This document shows positions 46,301 to 58,288 of a stretch of DNA of 64,000 bases, one piece after another. The notes beneath the pieces were generated by a model. The model was not told where the DNA came from and did not search any database. It saw only the letters and a program-made list of their open reading frames with translations. How positions within the stretch are numbered: position 1 is the first letter of the stretch; the number at the start of each line of letters is the position of its first letter. The DNA is from Acanthopleura granulata (Eukaryota; Mollusca; Polyplacophora; Chitonida; Chitonidae), in the NCBI GenBank assembly GCA_016165875.1, contig JABBOT010000004.1:6269351-6333350 (forward strand), written 5' to 3'. The translations under genes and the position numbers were made by a program.

Positions 46301-49300
46301 AAACGCTACCGCCATATTAATGTTTTGTGTTACACTATACATAAAATCGGATTCAATCATTTGGCAGTGATTTTTTTGAAGGGAATAATCTAGTTTCACA
46401 TTAGTACCTCAATCTATACTATAAACTTTAAGAAAACAAGTACTGTGTGGAGCTATTATATGTATAATGAACACAGGCAAAAATGACATAAACACTGAAT
46501 TGTATTTTTAATACAATATAAAATACGGCAACACATACAGTTATCACAGAAATTTGCACAGGAAAACGGGGGAAACAATAAGGCTATTAAGCACCGTACA
46601 TAACAAACAACAATTGTCTGTGGTACTCAAAAGGAATTTCTATTCAAGCGAATTTCTCAAAAATGAAGGGTGATGCAGTATTTCTTCCTTCCGAAAACAG
46701 TACCACATGAAGCTGGCCACCTGGGCCACTTTCTTGGTTTACACTACGTCCACATATATATTTATCCATCAAATGAACCTTAAGATTATCATTTTATCAG
46801 TATAATGACAAATAAAACTTATGGCTCTTGGCAAATACCCATATGCAGATATAGTCATCAAGAAGGCTTATTGCCAATGGTTTTACGTTTCACTTCACTG
46901 ATACTGGAATTCCAACTAAAACGTTAACTTTGCATGGCTCCAGTTTTAAAATATCGTGTGAGACTGGACAAAACATAAACCATACCACAATAAAGGCAAC
47001 ACAGAAAGTAATTTCTTGGTCCTTTGGCTATCTGATTTATGTCCTCTTGACTGTCTGGATAGCTCAATATTCCCATCATAATTCGGAAAAATAACCATAT
47101 TCTAGCTGGACATATTATGGGCAGGATGAGCAATAATGGAATATTACAAAATCGTATATTTAAATAATGATGTTTCTGTGCAACCATACCAGCAACTAAT
47201 ACATCACATGAAGTGTGAAATAAATAAGATTTCTGGCATATCATGCAATACGTCTCCACAAAATTACATGTAAAGCAGCATGCTGTGCAGTCTTTTCCCA
47301 TGGTTTATTCCAGTTTTGACAGATCATATAGTAATTCCCGGCAATAAGCTTAGAACATATATACCTCTTCGCCATCAATCAAGTTACGTTATTGCGGGTG
47401 TTGCCCAGTGTGCAAGCCGCAGATAAAACTGAACAATTTGACTCTATCAGCGACTAGACTCCAATCTTCCCCTGTTTGTATACACAGATAGCAATGGTTA
47501 AACATATCGGCGCCAGATACGTCTAATCTGATGTACTCGCTCGTTTTACATAACAGAGAGCCAACAGTGATATCAGTCTTCATGGCTAGCCAACTTTCAT
47601 GTGTACTCTTGTTCTACTGTGATAATTATATATACATATATATGTATATCAAAAGCACAGTAATTATAAGAAAGAATGGATACCTAAAAACTAACTCTGG
47701 CAGTACATTTCTGCAGCAAACTATACTGTCTGAAACCAAATGCAGGTGAAATGTGATCCCTATAAAGCTTGAAAGCAGACACAGTGCAGAACTAAAACCC
47801 GTTCATTATAGTTTCAAAAGAGTGTAAACTACTATTCATCAGACCGTCTTACATGTATTAACGATAACTTGGGCACCTCTTGACAAGTGACTGGTGGTTC
47901 CATACTTACTCTCTCACCTTGTTAATGATTTACACACTGCATGTGGTCTTACTTTCTTTTTGAGAACCATGGCGTCATAACATGGGCCTCCTATATTTGC
48001 AATCATGCAGGAAAATGTATACTGATTGAGGACTTACAAAAAGATAAATCTAAAGTATAGACTCAATACTGAAGGGAATGAGTGTATACCTGACATACTG
48101 CATACGTCTACCAAAGATTTGTCACATTTTAAAACTCCTTGATTTGTATGCGGTTTTGATTAAGCAGAAAATTGTCATCTTGAGTCTTTTTCTCTCAACC
48201 GAAGTTTCAGCAACAATGGTGATGTAGTGGGCTCGTAACAACTGTTATAACTGAAATCCGTTGGCTTCGAGAAGCTGAGTCTTGGGTGATCTCGCCTCAT
48301 CTCATATTTACTCAGCATATACCTGAAATAAATAAATAAATGAATCACTGTAACGCTTGCCCTTAAAACAATTTTATGTATGCTATATTAACAGTGCACT
48401 TGTATGCTGCTGTTTCTGACAAATTCCGAATCAGCATGATGCTCCTTGTGACCGATTGGAATTCAAGTTGGCACCTAGTAAACATGGGTGTTTTTTTCAG
48501 TTTTTGTAGTCACCAACAAATCATGTCAGAGATATTCTCTCTAGCATTAAGACCCAGTGAAATAAATATATTAATATATCTGCATGACAGAAAACTGCCT
48601 TAGGTAAGATGTAAAAGGTGTGCCTTACAAGATTATACTAATCACACAAGACAATCATAAAGCTGTTTGGTTTCTCAGTACCATATTTTCCCATTCAGCA
48701 CACCATTATGCTTCACTGTTTCTTTCTGTTTGCTGTATTTATTCTTTACTTTCTTCATTATCAGTACAGTTCTAAAATGTTGTTTCACTTTTTTGAATTT
48801 CATTTTCTCTTTCAACTTACACAAAAGAAAGCATCAAAATCACTGATATCAGTTTTCTGTGTCTGTCAAGTGCCTCTAATCTCAATATATTTTTTTTTCA
48901 CAGATTAAACTCATCAAGTGTGAGCCAATGTGCTTTAACACAGCATCTGCCTTAAGTGGAGAAGGCTGTTTCCATGACCTGTCCGTTTGATGGATACCCT
49001 GCTTCCTATCCGTCATGGAATTCTGCAAGTTAAGAATACCTTTATGCGGCATCGGAGCGAAACCGTACCCAACCACTTACACTTCAGCTTCAAGTGCTAA
49101 GGCCCTTCATTGTCAGCCTGACAAATGACTGGCTCCTTGAGACACTATTGTAATCTATTCTCAGCAGAAAGCTATGGCTGAAAAAATATCCAGCAGGCGT
49201 TTAAAGAAACACAACAATGGTTTAAGGAAATGGACTTAACACACCTGTCATTGGTAACAGTGGGCAAGAGAAAGAGTAGGGTACCAGGTCACATGCAATA

Positions 49301-50439
49301 GGGTCATTAACAATAATCATGCTATGCCATGGTGACAGGGTCGCTAGACGCAGGACATAGAAAGTGGTCACTAACTTGTGCAGGAATGTGCAAAATCTTG
49401 CGTGGCAAAGTGGGGTGAACGAAATAATAACCAGCACTTCACTTCAGCCCGATTCTGTTTAACTCGACACATACACAGTTTTTATGATGTGCTGAAAGAG
49501 CATATGGAAACATCACATGTATTTAACATGCACTCAATATCTCAGAATTTATTCTCCTAAAACCTTTTGCGGTCTCGTGATGTTGGAGAGGACTATACCG
49601 CTCCAGCTGCTTCATAGCAGGCATAATGTGTAGTGTGTCTGTATGTGTGAGAAACACTAATCTGGGAGAGAAGACCTACACTAAGACACTAGTATTACTG
49701 CATGTGCTCAATGGGGGTCTAAAGTAGCATAAGGTCTTACATGAAGTAGTAATAGCAGATGGCAATTTCAAATTCAAACTGCATAGTGTGGTTTTCACAT
49801 AAAAAAAGAAAAGGAGAAGAAAAAAAGAAAACACACACATGGCATCTGTCAAAGTTTACAATCAAATTCACAGTATTAAATACCAAAATATATACCTATG
49901 TTTCATAGTTCAGAACATCATATAATATCTGAAGAAAATATACATACACAGTGTATTATAAAACTGCAGTACACAGAATTTCATTTTATATTAATTTACG
50001 CCATGTTAACAGTGAAATCATTTCCAAAACAAATTCATTAGATGACTCCCTTGAATACAATTCAGTATTTATCTTTTGTCAGTTCCCATAAACACACAAT
50101 TTCAAAGGCATTACAATGCACTTCATGTTGTTCACACTCAAAGCAGTTTAGCATTTAGCTTGCAACAATTATGAGTGCAGAACAGTTCTGAAAGGTGCTC
50201 AAAAGGGTTTACTGACCGAAGATGGATGTGCTTCACAAACTAGCAACACAATTTAAGCCATGTCAAATTTGCTTGTTTATCAGATACTGGACTGCTCCTT
50301 TCAATGAATGGAATGTTTGTTCATCACATGCCACATCAGTCTGGTAAGTTTTTGTGTTGGGAGTCAAGCTCAAAGGGTTCGAATATTGAGTGTAAAGTTT
50401 GATATGGCTAGGGTGAATGGATTGTGCAAACATACCTAC
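46301..50439. other. Possible 3' part of a minus-strand gene; no exon secured
   Basis: CpG falls again across this stretch. Minus-strand frames of 125 codons (46,924-47,301) and 64 codons (47,389-47,583) are open but show no domain I recognise. An (AAAT)n run lies at 48,327. A terminal exon of the right-hand gene might lie here but could not be fixed. Confidence 0.3.
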
Positions 50440-50480
50440 CATCTTCATTAGAATCGATGTCCCAGTTATTTCATCAATTT
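50440..50480 (-). CDS. Candidate small exon, unknown minus-strand gene
   Basis: On the minus strand a pyrimidine-rich acceptor (TTCTGTTTCTTTTTTAAGCT and TTAAG) precedes 41 bases, followed by donor GTAGGT. Only one frame is open, reading IDEITGTSILMKM after two bases. Its phase does not join the 53-kb exon directly, so an unseen exon would be needed between them. Short length makes chance likely. Confidence 0.25.
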
Positions 50481-53090
50481 CTTAAAGCTTAAAAAAGAAA
50501 CAGAATAAACCATGGTTAGTATAACACTGGAAACAGAAACAATGCAACATAAAGTGGCCAACATATCATAAAAGGAATTAAAATGTACTGATATCAACCC
50601 AATTTTCGTAATACCTAAATATCATAATATTAGTAATGGAAATGGATAAAATCCAAAAACAGAATAAAAATGGGAGGAAGGAGAGGGGGAGGAATGCAGA
50701 GTCTTCCTACATGTATGCTACATACAAAAGATGACAAAAGGTAAGCAATCTTATGTCTATGTATCTTAGGGAGGTTTAAACAAACTGGGACAATGGGTTG
50801 GCAGTGTAATCAAGAGTTAGCTGTCAAGTGAACTCATGGCCTGTGACAAGAGGCACAAATTAAAGCTACAATGTTTGTATTACATCTGTACTGACAGTGA
50901 TCACTCAAGCAGGGAAGGCTTATTAGGCGTGTTAAAGAACAACTCGAGCATACAGAAGGACATCTTCAAATGTTTTCCACACAGTGATTTCACAGTGTCA
51001 TCTTCCTTGGATGAATTTGCAAAGTACAAACATTAGGGTGGCCTAAAACACTGGAATCGACATGCATGAAAAAATAAATTTTACCCATTGTAAAAACTCC
51101 CTGTCTAATATAAACAGTTAAATAACGTTTATGACTGTGACAGAAATCGTTACCCTCTTAGTCGAACATGTTGAAGATGGGAGGAAAATTGATTTACTCA
51201 GGGGTCAATTATTAATCTTCAAGCAATTCTTGTCTTTCCATCCATGGTTATGTAGAAAGTGGATACTGGAAGGCAGAGGATAATTCCATAGCAGGCCGAT
51301 CCTGACTAGAAACTGTGATGTTCATACCAATTTAAAGGCCATTTCAGGGTTTGGACAACCCAAAACCAGCGCACTGTGTCTGGCAATCACATGATCATTG
51401 AACTATTGCTAGAATGCATCCTGCATCCCTCCAAGCGCATCCAACTGTGCCTAGGTTTCCCATCAATGCATGGTCCAGAGCCAAGCCTGGTCATCAATCT
51501 TAACGATGAACATTCAAAAGACATAATTAAATTTCTAAGCGGTTCTGCTACTGCCTGACTGTTCTTTACAACATTGCCATCAAGAATTGAAAGATTGTTA
51601 TTTCATATGAACAATTCATCATGTGGCAGCTGAGCAGAGAGTGGAGGAATTTGGGACAAACTTGTGCCACCAAAGTTGTCAGACACGGCTTACACTGAGT
51701 GAGTTTTTGCTCTGGTCTGCTGTGTAATTGGGAAGGCTTCGGACAGCCGTTTGACAAATCACTACATGCAAATTGAACACCAGCCCATTATGACTGCCAC
51801 TGGGATATTGACATAATTTCACAACCCTTCAAAAATTCCACTGAAATAAATTGCCTTGAGTCAAGCCCATTTTTTGCCCACTAACAGTCCAGTGGTTCTA
51901 ATTTAGGAAGTGCCTCATTGATATTCGCCAGCTCAAAATTTTAATCTCTGACCTTATTGATTTGTGTTAAACTAGGCTGAAGATGGCGCAGACGATCTCG
52001 CCAAATCTCTATCAAATACCCTCTTAACTGCCCATACATAAGCCATTATTGGGAAATGGACAAAAGCCCACTGGAATTCAATGCTATTAATGCTACTCTA
52101 CAATGAAACGCAAATTCATGTAGGATGACGTTACAGTGACATAATCTTATGCAAGATTCTGGGAATAATGCTTGGGCAGGCCATGTAAAATACATGCATG
52201 ATAATATGATAGAGAATACGGAGGCAAATAAATTTTTCTCTTTCCAATATCTCGACTTTAATTAAGGCTTCATTAGAAGGTTATTGAATGACACTGCTTC
52301 TGGATTACGCTAAACTTTTCAGCAGACAAGCAAGATTATGACAGAAATTGTTACAACTGAATTCTGCCATAATTACACAAAAATTGATACAGAGACAAGA
52401 ATACCAGCTCTGTGGAGGGCAACAAACCATTCCAGGAGTCAGCTGTGTGATTGGTCCAAAAATCCCTTTTTTCAAACCACCGAACTAAACCTTTTTTACA
52501 ATAAGTTTGGCACCAAGTCTTTCAAGGAGGTAGTTATTGCAAACATCCACAGAAACAGTATCATGGAGTGTTACACTTTTCTCTAGCTCTAGCCACTTTT
52601 CATTTGCAAATTCATCAGCACAAAGCTGTAGTTTGTGCACTATTCTATAAATGAAATCCAATGTCATGCACTAAAATACCCCTTCACTACACACAGTTGC
52701 AAGATATTCATGTTGGTAGCACGTTTACAAGGTAATGGAGGATGGGACCCGATGTCCATGAAAAAACAAACCAAGAGAGTTCTTCTACATGACTGGGTGC
52801 AAATGAGGTACTTCAATAAAATATAGTATTTACAAAAATGTGGACTAACAGATGGACACCATCCCTAAGACAATTCATCTTCAGCCAATTTTGGCTGAGG
52901 GGTAAAATATATATAAGATATATTTGCCCTTCGTCCAGATGTAAAATACAATTAGTAACACCAGAACAAAATGAACATGTAACGTTTTCAATATAACAAT
53001 ACAAAAATGAAACAGATCTCTGCTCAATACCCCAATAAAAACAGTAATTGTAAATGTAACACACACACAGAAGTGATTACCTGTACATAC
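50481..53090. other. Non-coding, CpG-poor; probable intron
   Basis: No recognised exon. Contains an octamer ATGCAAAT at 51,766 and the palindromic ATTTGCAAAT at 52,602 within a less simple stretch (51.6-52.6 kb) that may be regulatory. Confidence 0.3.
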
Positions 53091-53271
53091 CTTTCATGTA
53101 ATCTGGCATGAGGTTCAAAGGTATCTGAAGTGACACCTTCTTTGCTAGACTCCTTGGCACTGTAACGACCTGGTTTAGGAACTAGACTACTACTTGGCTT
53201 TGAACTTATCACTCCATTCAACTTATAGTAGTCCAGGAATGTCCTTGCCAAGTTGCGGCCAAGTTTCATAT
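53091..53271 (-). CDS. Candidate internal exon, unknown minus-strand gene
   Basis: On the minus strand 181 bases are open and read DMKLGRNLARTFLDYYKLNG, then a Ser/Lys-rich stretch (VISSKPSSSLVPKPGRYSAK) ending HARLHER, before a consensus donor GTATGT. The acceptor (GTGAAAAAAG) is weak. Entry phase (two bases) fits the end of the 58,138 exon exactly, completing an Asp codon. The composition looks like real coding sequence with a disordered Ser-rich segment. No family recognised. Confidence 0.4.
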
Positions 53272-54024
53272 CTTTTTTCACAATTAAGGTCAATTTATAA
53301 ATATATATAGAAAGAAGTAAATTTGCATTTGAGGACGCAGAAGCTGAGAACTTGCACTTAAATCTCCCTTTCTGTAAAACCACATTCATGAAACAGTAAC
53401 TACACTCCACTATGGATCTTGAACACAGAAGCTCTGGTAACAGATTTGAACACAGGAACACACATTTAACTAATCAAAGAACAGTACTGTTGCAAATAGC
53501 CCAAATGGATGTCACACACATTGGTTACATGTTTAATTTTTCTCTGGCCATGTCTGTCACAATTGCTTTCACTCAAGAGAGAATGACAAGCACCTTGTGT
53601 TGAGAAAAGGTAGTGAGGTACCAGGTAAATATGATACGCCAACTGGATATAACAGTGGCAATATGGAATCTTTGGACTATTTTGCTAAATTTACTTCAAA
53701 CTGTTGCCCACTTAAGTGCATATTTATTATGACTCACACTGCAGAGTCTTGCAAACATGTACTCTGTCATCAAAATGCCAAACTAAATCACACATAAACA
53801 TCTTACTTAACTGCAATAAACTCATAGTATGTATCCTAGTCAATTCGTGAACCATATCACGTAATTTCAAAGCAAGTACAATTATCAAGAATGACGAGTT
53901 ATTATAATCAATGCCAATCAAGCTTCTATTTTAAGCATACATGTCAGGTATTCAGGTATACCAGCTCCAAAACTCAAACAAATCCTAGGAAACAGAATAT
54001 TCAACTTCCTGTGACTCCAATTTC

Positions 54025-54043
54025 TTTTTTTTTTTTTTTTTTT
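54025..54043 (+). repeat. (T)19 homopolymer
   Basis: Uninterrupted run of 19 T. It may be the A-tail of an old minus-strand retroposed sequence, but nothing recognisable adjoins it. Confidence 0.85.
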
Positions 54044-54700
54044 CATTTCACATGTAAGTTACTGTGCTCACAGATCAGCTTGAAATTCGTAATTTTGTTT
54101 CAGCTCTTTCTTTCAGTAGTAGTTTTTATGAGATGCAAATGAGCAACGTCTTGACATTTTGTAGGGTTTTAGATTCTTTTTATGTTCTTATCAAAGTCTC
54201 TCAGTGATTACGCTGTGATGGAAAATCAGCTATAGCGTCAGAGTCTCATAGTGATGCCTGCCAGGACTTTCAATAACAACTTAAATCCACCGTAGATCCT
54301 GAAGTCCAACTTCACACAGACATTCATGTCATAGCCAATCAAAGTGCTTTTGATCAGATGCTATGACTACAATGAAAAAACGTCTGATAGCTATATAACA
54401 GTTATCACTGACGCTGGCTCAGCTATGAGTGAGCTAATGGTTTTTCTATTTCCCGAATATTCTGCTTAAGCAACCAATAACACCACATAAATGATATTAT
54501 GTCTCATGCCTGGTTGAATTTTACAACATTAGCTGGTAAACCAATGCACAAGAAATCTTCCATTTGACCATGACATTTTGCCTTGATTCATATTTTAGAA
54601 ATATCTGCTTGCCAAATATGTTTCCACCACATAACACTATCTGTGCAAATTTTCATAATAAAACACTTTTGCCATCAGAAACTACATCTTGCATTTACTT

Positions 54701-54800
54701 TATATTTATTGCACCAATGCCTAATGCCATACTCAAGAATTTTTCACTTATATCATGTTTGTCAGTTTTAAGGGTGTAGGAAATTGGAGTTTGAATTAGT
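54701..54800 (-). repeat. SINE 3'-half fragment, minus orientation
   Basis: TATTTATTGCACCAATGCCT then ATGCCATACTCAAGAATTTT TCACTTATA is the reversed tail of the 7,387 family. A decayed GTGTAGGAAATTGG follows in the place of the reversed GGTTTCCTCCCAC block. Confidence 0.65.
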
Positions 54801-55507
54801 GGTTCTCCAATGATCTTTGGGAAGTTACTTACCCAACTGAAAGCTGACAAGCCTATTTTTATTGCTTGGGTTATTATTTTTTGGTTTCGTTTTTCTTTTA
54901 GAATTTCAAAAAAAAAATGTTACAAACAGTTGTATAAAGCTGCTGCTAATAATTCTGGAATATATATGCCAACTAAAAAATTGTCCCCCCTCCGTGATCT
55001 CCTTTTGCTGTCATATTGTTTTGCTCCACAGAGCTTTAACAATCTTCTGCTCCAGCATGATTGAAAGTTGATGAACAGGTACAGATGATCCTGGGCTATA
55101 TAGTTTTGAATATAACAATAACAAGCATTCGGTAGTGGATGGATACTGCCCTCCTGATTACAAAACTGGTTTTATCATTTTTGTGGTTGATGCTTTAATT
55201 CTAAGAATTTGTGATATTAAATGGCTACACTTGTCAAATAAACTCATGGTTGAAAATTATGCAGCTGTGTTACTACACTTAATGCTTGAATACATGGACT
55301 CAAAATCTGCATATGAGTGTATGAACTATAAAATAGACAGGTCCTGTAAACACAGATATACTATATACATTCCTGTCTGATTCATGCTCCATGTACAACC
55401 CTATGCTGACGATTATCTGCTACTACAAAAAGAATGTGCTGAAATGCTTCATGTTGGCAGAAGTGTAATAGCTTGTGTACTAGTATGTCTCGCATCTACT
55501 TCTTTTT

Positions 55508-55733
55508 AAAATCCTTGATTTGGGAACATACCAATCATTATGGTGTGAGGAATTGGGCAGAGCCCCTGGGAAACCCACGACCATCCGCAGGTTGCATACA
55601 GACGTTAACATGTATGGCCGGAGAGGAAGCCAGCATGAGCTGGACTTGAACTCACAGCAACCACATTGGTGGGAGGCTTGTGGGTCATTTTGCTGCACTA
55701 GTGCACTAACCCAATGAGCCATGCAGGGCCCCC
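55508..55733 (-). mobile_element. Near-complete tRNA-derived SINE with A and B boxes
   Basis: Minus strand: TGGCTCATTGGGTTAGTGCA (A-box region, plus-strand 55,702-55,721), then GAGTTCAAGTCCAGC (B-box, 55,639-55,653), then CTCATGCTGGCTTCCTCTCC and CACACCATAATGATTGG. This copy preserves the tRNA-like pol III promoter that is decayed in the copy at 7,387 and so shows the family's head. The tail is degraded. Frames across it on both strands are by-products. Confidence 0.8.
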
Positions 55734-57489
55734 GTTTCATGTAATTTTTGATATAATTAAGTTGTTTTCGCAGTGACTTTTTTCTTCATGTGAGACAGTG
55801 CTGATAGTGTTTGAATAATACAAACATTCTCAAACTTAGTCATTTAGCTTTAAAAGTTGTAATTGATCAGCCTGGGTGCTCTGAGACCTTCTGAGTATTC
55901 CCCCATGCAGGCATTTTGCATTCTGACATCGGCCAACACTGCAAGGACACCAGCAAATGAATATTAACTTCATATCTTCATTGTACTTATGTACTAAAGC
56001 ATTAACAACTTCTTTCCCCACAATTTAAGACCAGAACCAAAATACGAAACTGTGTAAGATACTCTAAGGCCCCACAACTAATTCATAGAAATTTTTGCTG
56101 TGGACATGACACACTGAAAACAAGGGTGATGTCTCTAGAGGACTGCTATCACTGCAACACATCAGGCCATGAGGAGGTCAAACGAAGAAATTCAGTTCTT
56201 CCTGGTTAAATTGAATCCATAAAGAGGTGCATGAAGAAGATTTGGAATACCACTGACGCCAAAACCAACTGTCTATTGAAAAAAAAAGACAGAGAATTTT
56301 GCTAAGATACTGTTTAAAACTAACAGTCTGCTCAGTGTTGGAATGATCAGTTACAAAGTGACAATGATGTTTTAAAATAACACTCAAGGGAGTGTTATTT
56401 TACTCATAGTCCCAACAAAGAGTTTTTAAGGATGGCTCTACTAAAGACACTGACTGCTTCTCATTTTTGTCAAAAAACAAATCAGCAAATAGTTTTTCAT
56501 TTCCCCTCAAAACTTTCTAACATAACTATTTGTACCTGGTCTATGAAAGTAAACTGAGGTGCATGTATATATAAGGAAAACAGACAAGGATACATCCTTC
56601 TTCTGTGTATGGTAAAGCTGTGCTGGAACAGGCAGTCATGTAGCTATAAAAGGACACCTCTAATGTGTAGCAATGGGAATTTTCATCTAAACATCCTCCA
56701 AGGGTTCTGCAAGAAAAAAAAGGGTTACATTTTAATATGACAGTTTTTAATATTTACATCTCACAACATGATATAACGTTTTTGCTGCACTTGAAGAAAT
56801 ATGAACTAAGGCGGCACTCTCCCCAATTTGACGATGTACATGTAGCATGTTGCATTAATATAACCTGCTATAAGGGAAGATTCACTGTATACAGTATTAC
56901 TTTTACATGTAACAGAGAGGTAGCTGTTCACCAATGTGATGTCTAGTCAGACCAGTACATGTACATATAATTTTATGGGCTGAAACAGTGTTTCATGCAA
57001 ATATCAAACGCAGATCACCATATATTTACTTTCTACAATGTACCATTGTAAGTATGTAATGTATGTGCTATACTCTTGTGCTTAGAAACAATGCTCAACA
57101 CACCTTTTCAGTCATGTTAGAAAAGGGATTTTAATGTACATGTGTGAGTTCTTTGTTTATTAGATATTGAAGTGAATGACCATAATTATCTCACCAGCTT
57201 ATGTACACAACTGCTATCAAGACACATTAGTACTGATGACCAGCCACATCAGAGATATTCATAAGTAATCCACTGATAAATAATTAACTTTCCTTGTAAA
57301 TTTGACTTCGTGATCACGTCTGCAACATTTTTCACTGACTGGGTATCTACGCAGAAAGAATGCACACCAGTATAACACAACATACTGCAGTGAGGCCGTT
57401 AACACTACTTCTACCATCATATGGTGCTAAATTATACAATGTTGATAATTTTATCAAACTGAGACTGCAATGTTTTTTGTTTTTGAATG

Positions 57490-57570
57490 TTTTGCACATC
57501 TCAGCCTTGGACCTGGAATTTGTGGATTCCCCATCCTCAGTGTTCATGGGGACTAAATGACAGCTAAGGA
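57490..57570 (+). repeat. Fragment of the second SINE family
   Basis: GGACCTGGAATTTGTGGATT then CCATCCTCAGTGTTCATGGG follows the block order of the 43,925 copy (GGGATTTT..GATT, CCATTCTCCGTGTTCGTGGG). The B-box is missing. Confidence 0.45.
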
Positions 57571-57666
57571 CAATCGGCCATGTGACCATTTGCACAGTCT
57601 AAAGTTTGTATGTGTTCTACTAAAGGTGTGCATATATCTGTACGTGACCTTGTGGTCAAAGGTCAG

Positions 57667-57763
57667 TGCTTCACCCTGGGCACTCTTGACCTCCTCCATC
57701 CATAAAACTTGACCGCCTTCACAGAGGTGACACATTCTTGAGTAATTACAAATAAACAAACCT
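57667..57763 (+). repeat. Diverged SINE tail copy
   Basis: CTTCACCCTGGGCACTCTTG ACCTCCTCCATCCATAAAAC, then GACCGCC, ACATTCTTGAGTAATTACAA and ATAAACAAA. Belongs to the CCATAAAACTGACCGCC-type subfamily also seen at 26,577. Confidence 0.55.
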
Positions 57764-58137
57764 TTTTGAAGCTAAAATGTTGTGCATTTGAGGCATGGTG
57801 TTTGGTGTGAGGTATGGCAGTGGAAGAAAGTGACTGGACCCAAAACTGATACACAAAATCTTCTGGGGATCAGAGACAGCTGTGAAGCTTCTCGCCATTA
57901 AATAGACCAGATGATCCCAATGTGTCCAAACTCCATCAAATTGGTGCTGTGTTGGCTTGAAGAAACAGCAATTAGCCCAGAATCTCTCCCTGTCTGAGAA
58001 CAAGTGTAACAAACACAGCTAGACAGTTGATAAATAGGACTGTGGGCGTCTGTACAAAGCTGTGGATGGGCTAAGAGTTATAGAGGAAATGCTGACCATG
58101 TGATGTATGCTGTCAGAGATGGAGAATTCTGACATAC

Positions 58138-58288
58138 CACTGTCTTGGATCTTTTTACTAGGGCCAGATGGCAAGTTTATCTGCTTGTGACAGGGATGGT
58201 TTGAGCAAAGAACTGCCCCTGCCCTTATCCCCAGTCTGATCAGTTCCTCTGGGTGTCTTCGCTCAACCATGTTTACACAAGCTCAAAG
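58138..58288 (-). CDS. Candidate start-codon exon, unknown minus-strand gene
   Basis: Minus strand: a very long pyrimidine tract (CTTCTCTCTCTCTTTCCCCT and on) ends in CTACAG at 58,289. Then 18 non-coding bases contain an in-frame TGA, then AACATGG gives a Met at 58,270 opening MVERRHPEELIRLGIRAGAV and LCSNHPCHKQINLPSGPSKK. Donor GTATGT follows 44 codons plus one base. The upstream stop means this would be a first coding exon with a 5' UTR exon further upstream (higher coordinates). It joins the 53,091 exon in phase. Confidence 0.35.

Larger units (their letters stand above)
56022..58137. other. Non-coding, CpG-poor; probable intron
   Basis: No secure exon. Contains the SINE fragments at 57,490 and 57,667. 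It would be intronic if the 58,138 and 53,091 exons belong to one gene. Confidence 0.35.

Noticed and set aside
46924..47301. 125-codon minus-strand open frame, Cys- and Leu-rich
   Set aside because: No recognisable domain, no splice or poly(A) context that demands it, and composition typical of a chance frame in AT-rich DNA. A frame of this length is expected occasionally in 64 kb.
49001..49120. ACTTAC donor-like site on the minus strand near 49,075
   Set aside because: All three frames upstream of the donor contain a stop within a few codons of the nearest AG.
53024..53461. Longest minus-strand open frame (145 codons) taken whole
   Set aside because: Only the part 53,091-53,271 looks coding. 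The upstream part is AT-rich, low-complexity and lacks a plausible start context, so I kept just the exon candidate.
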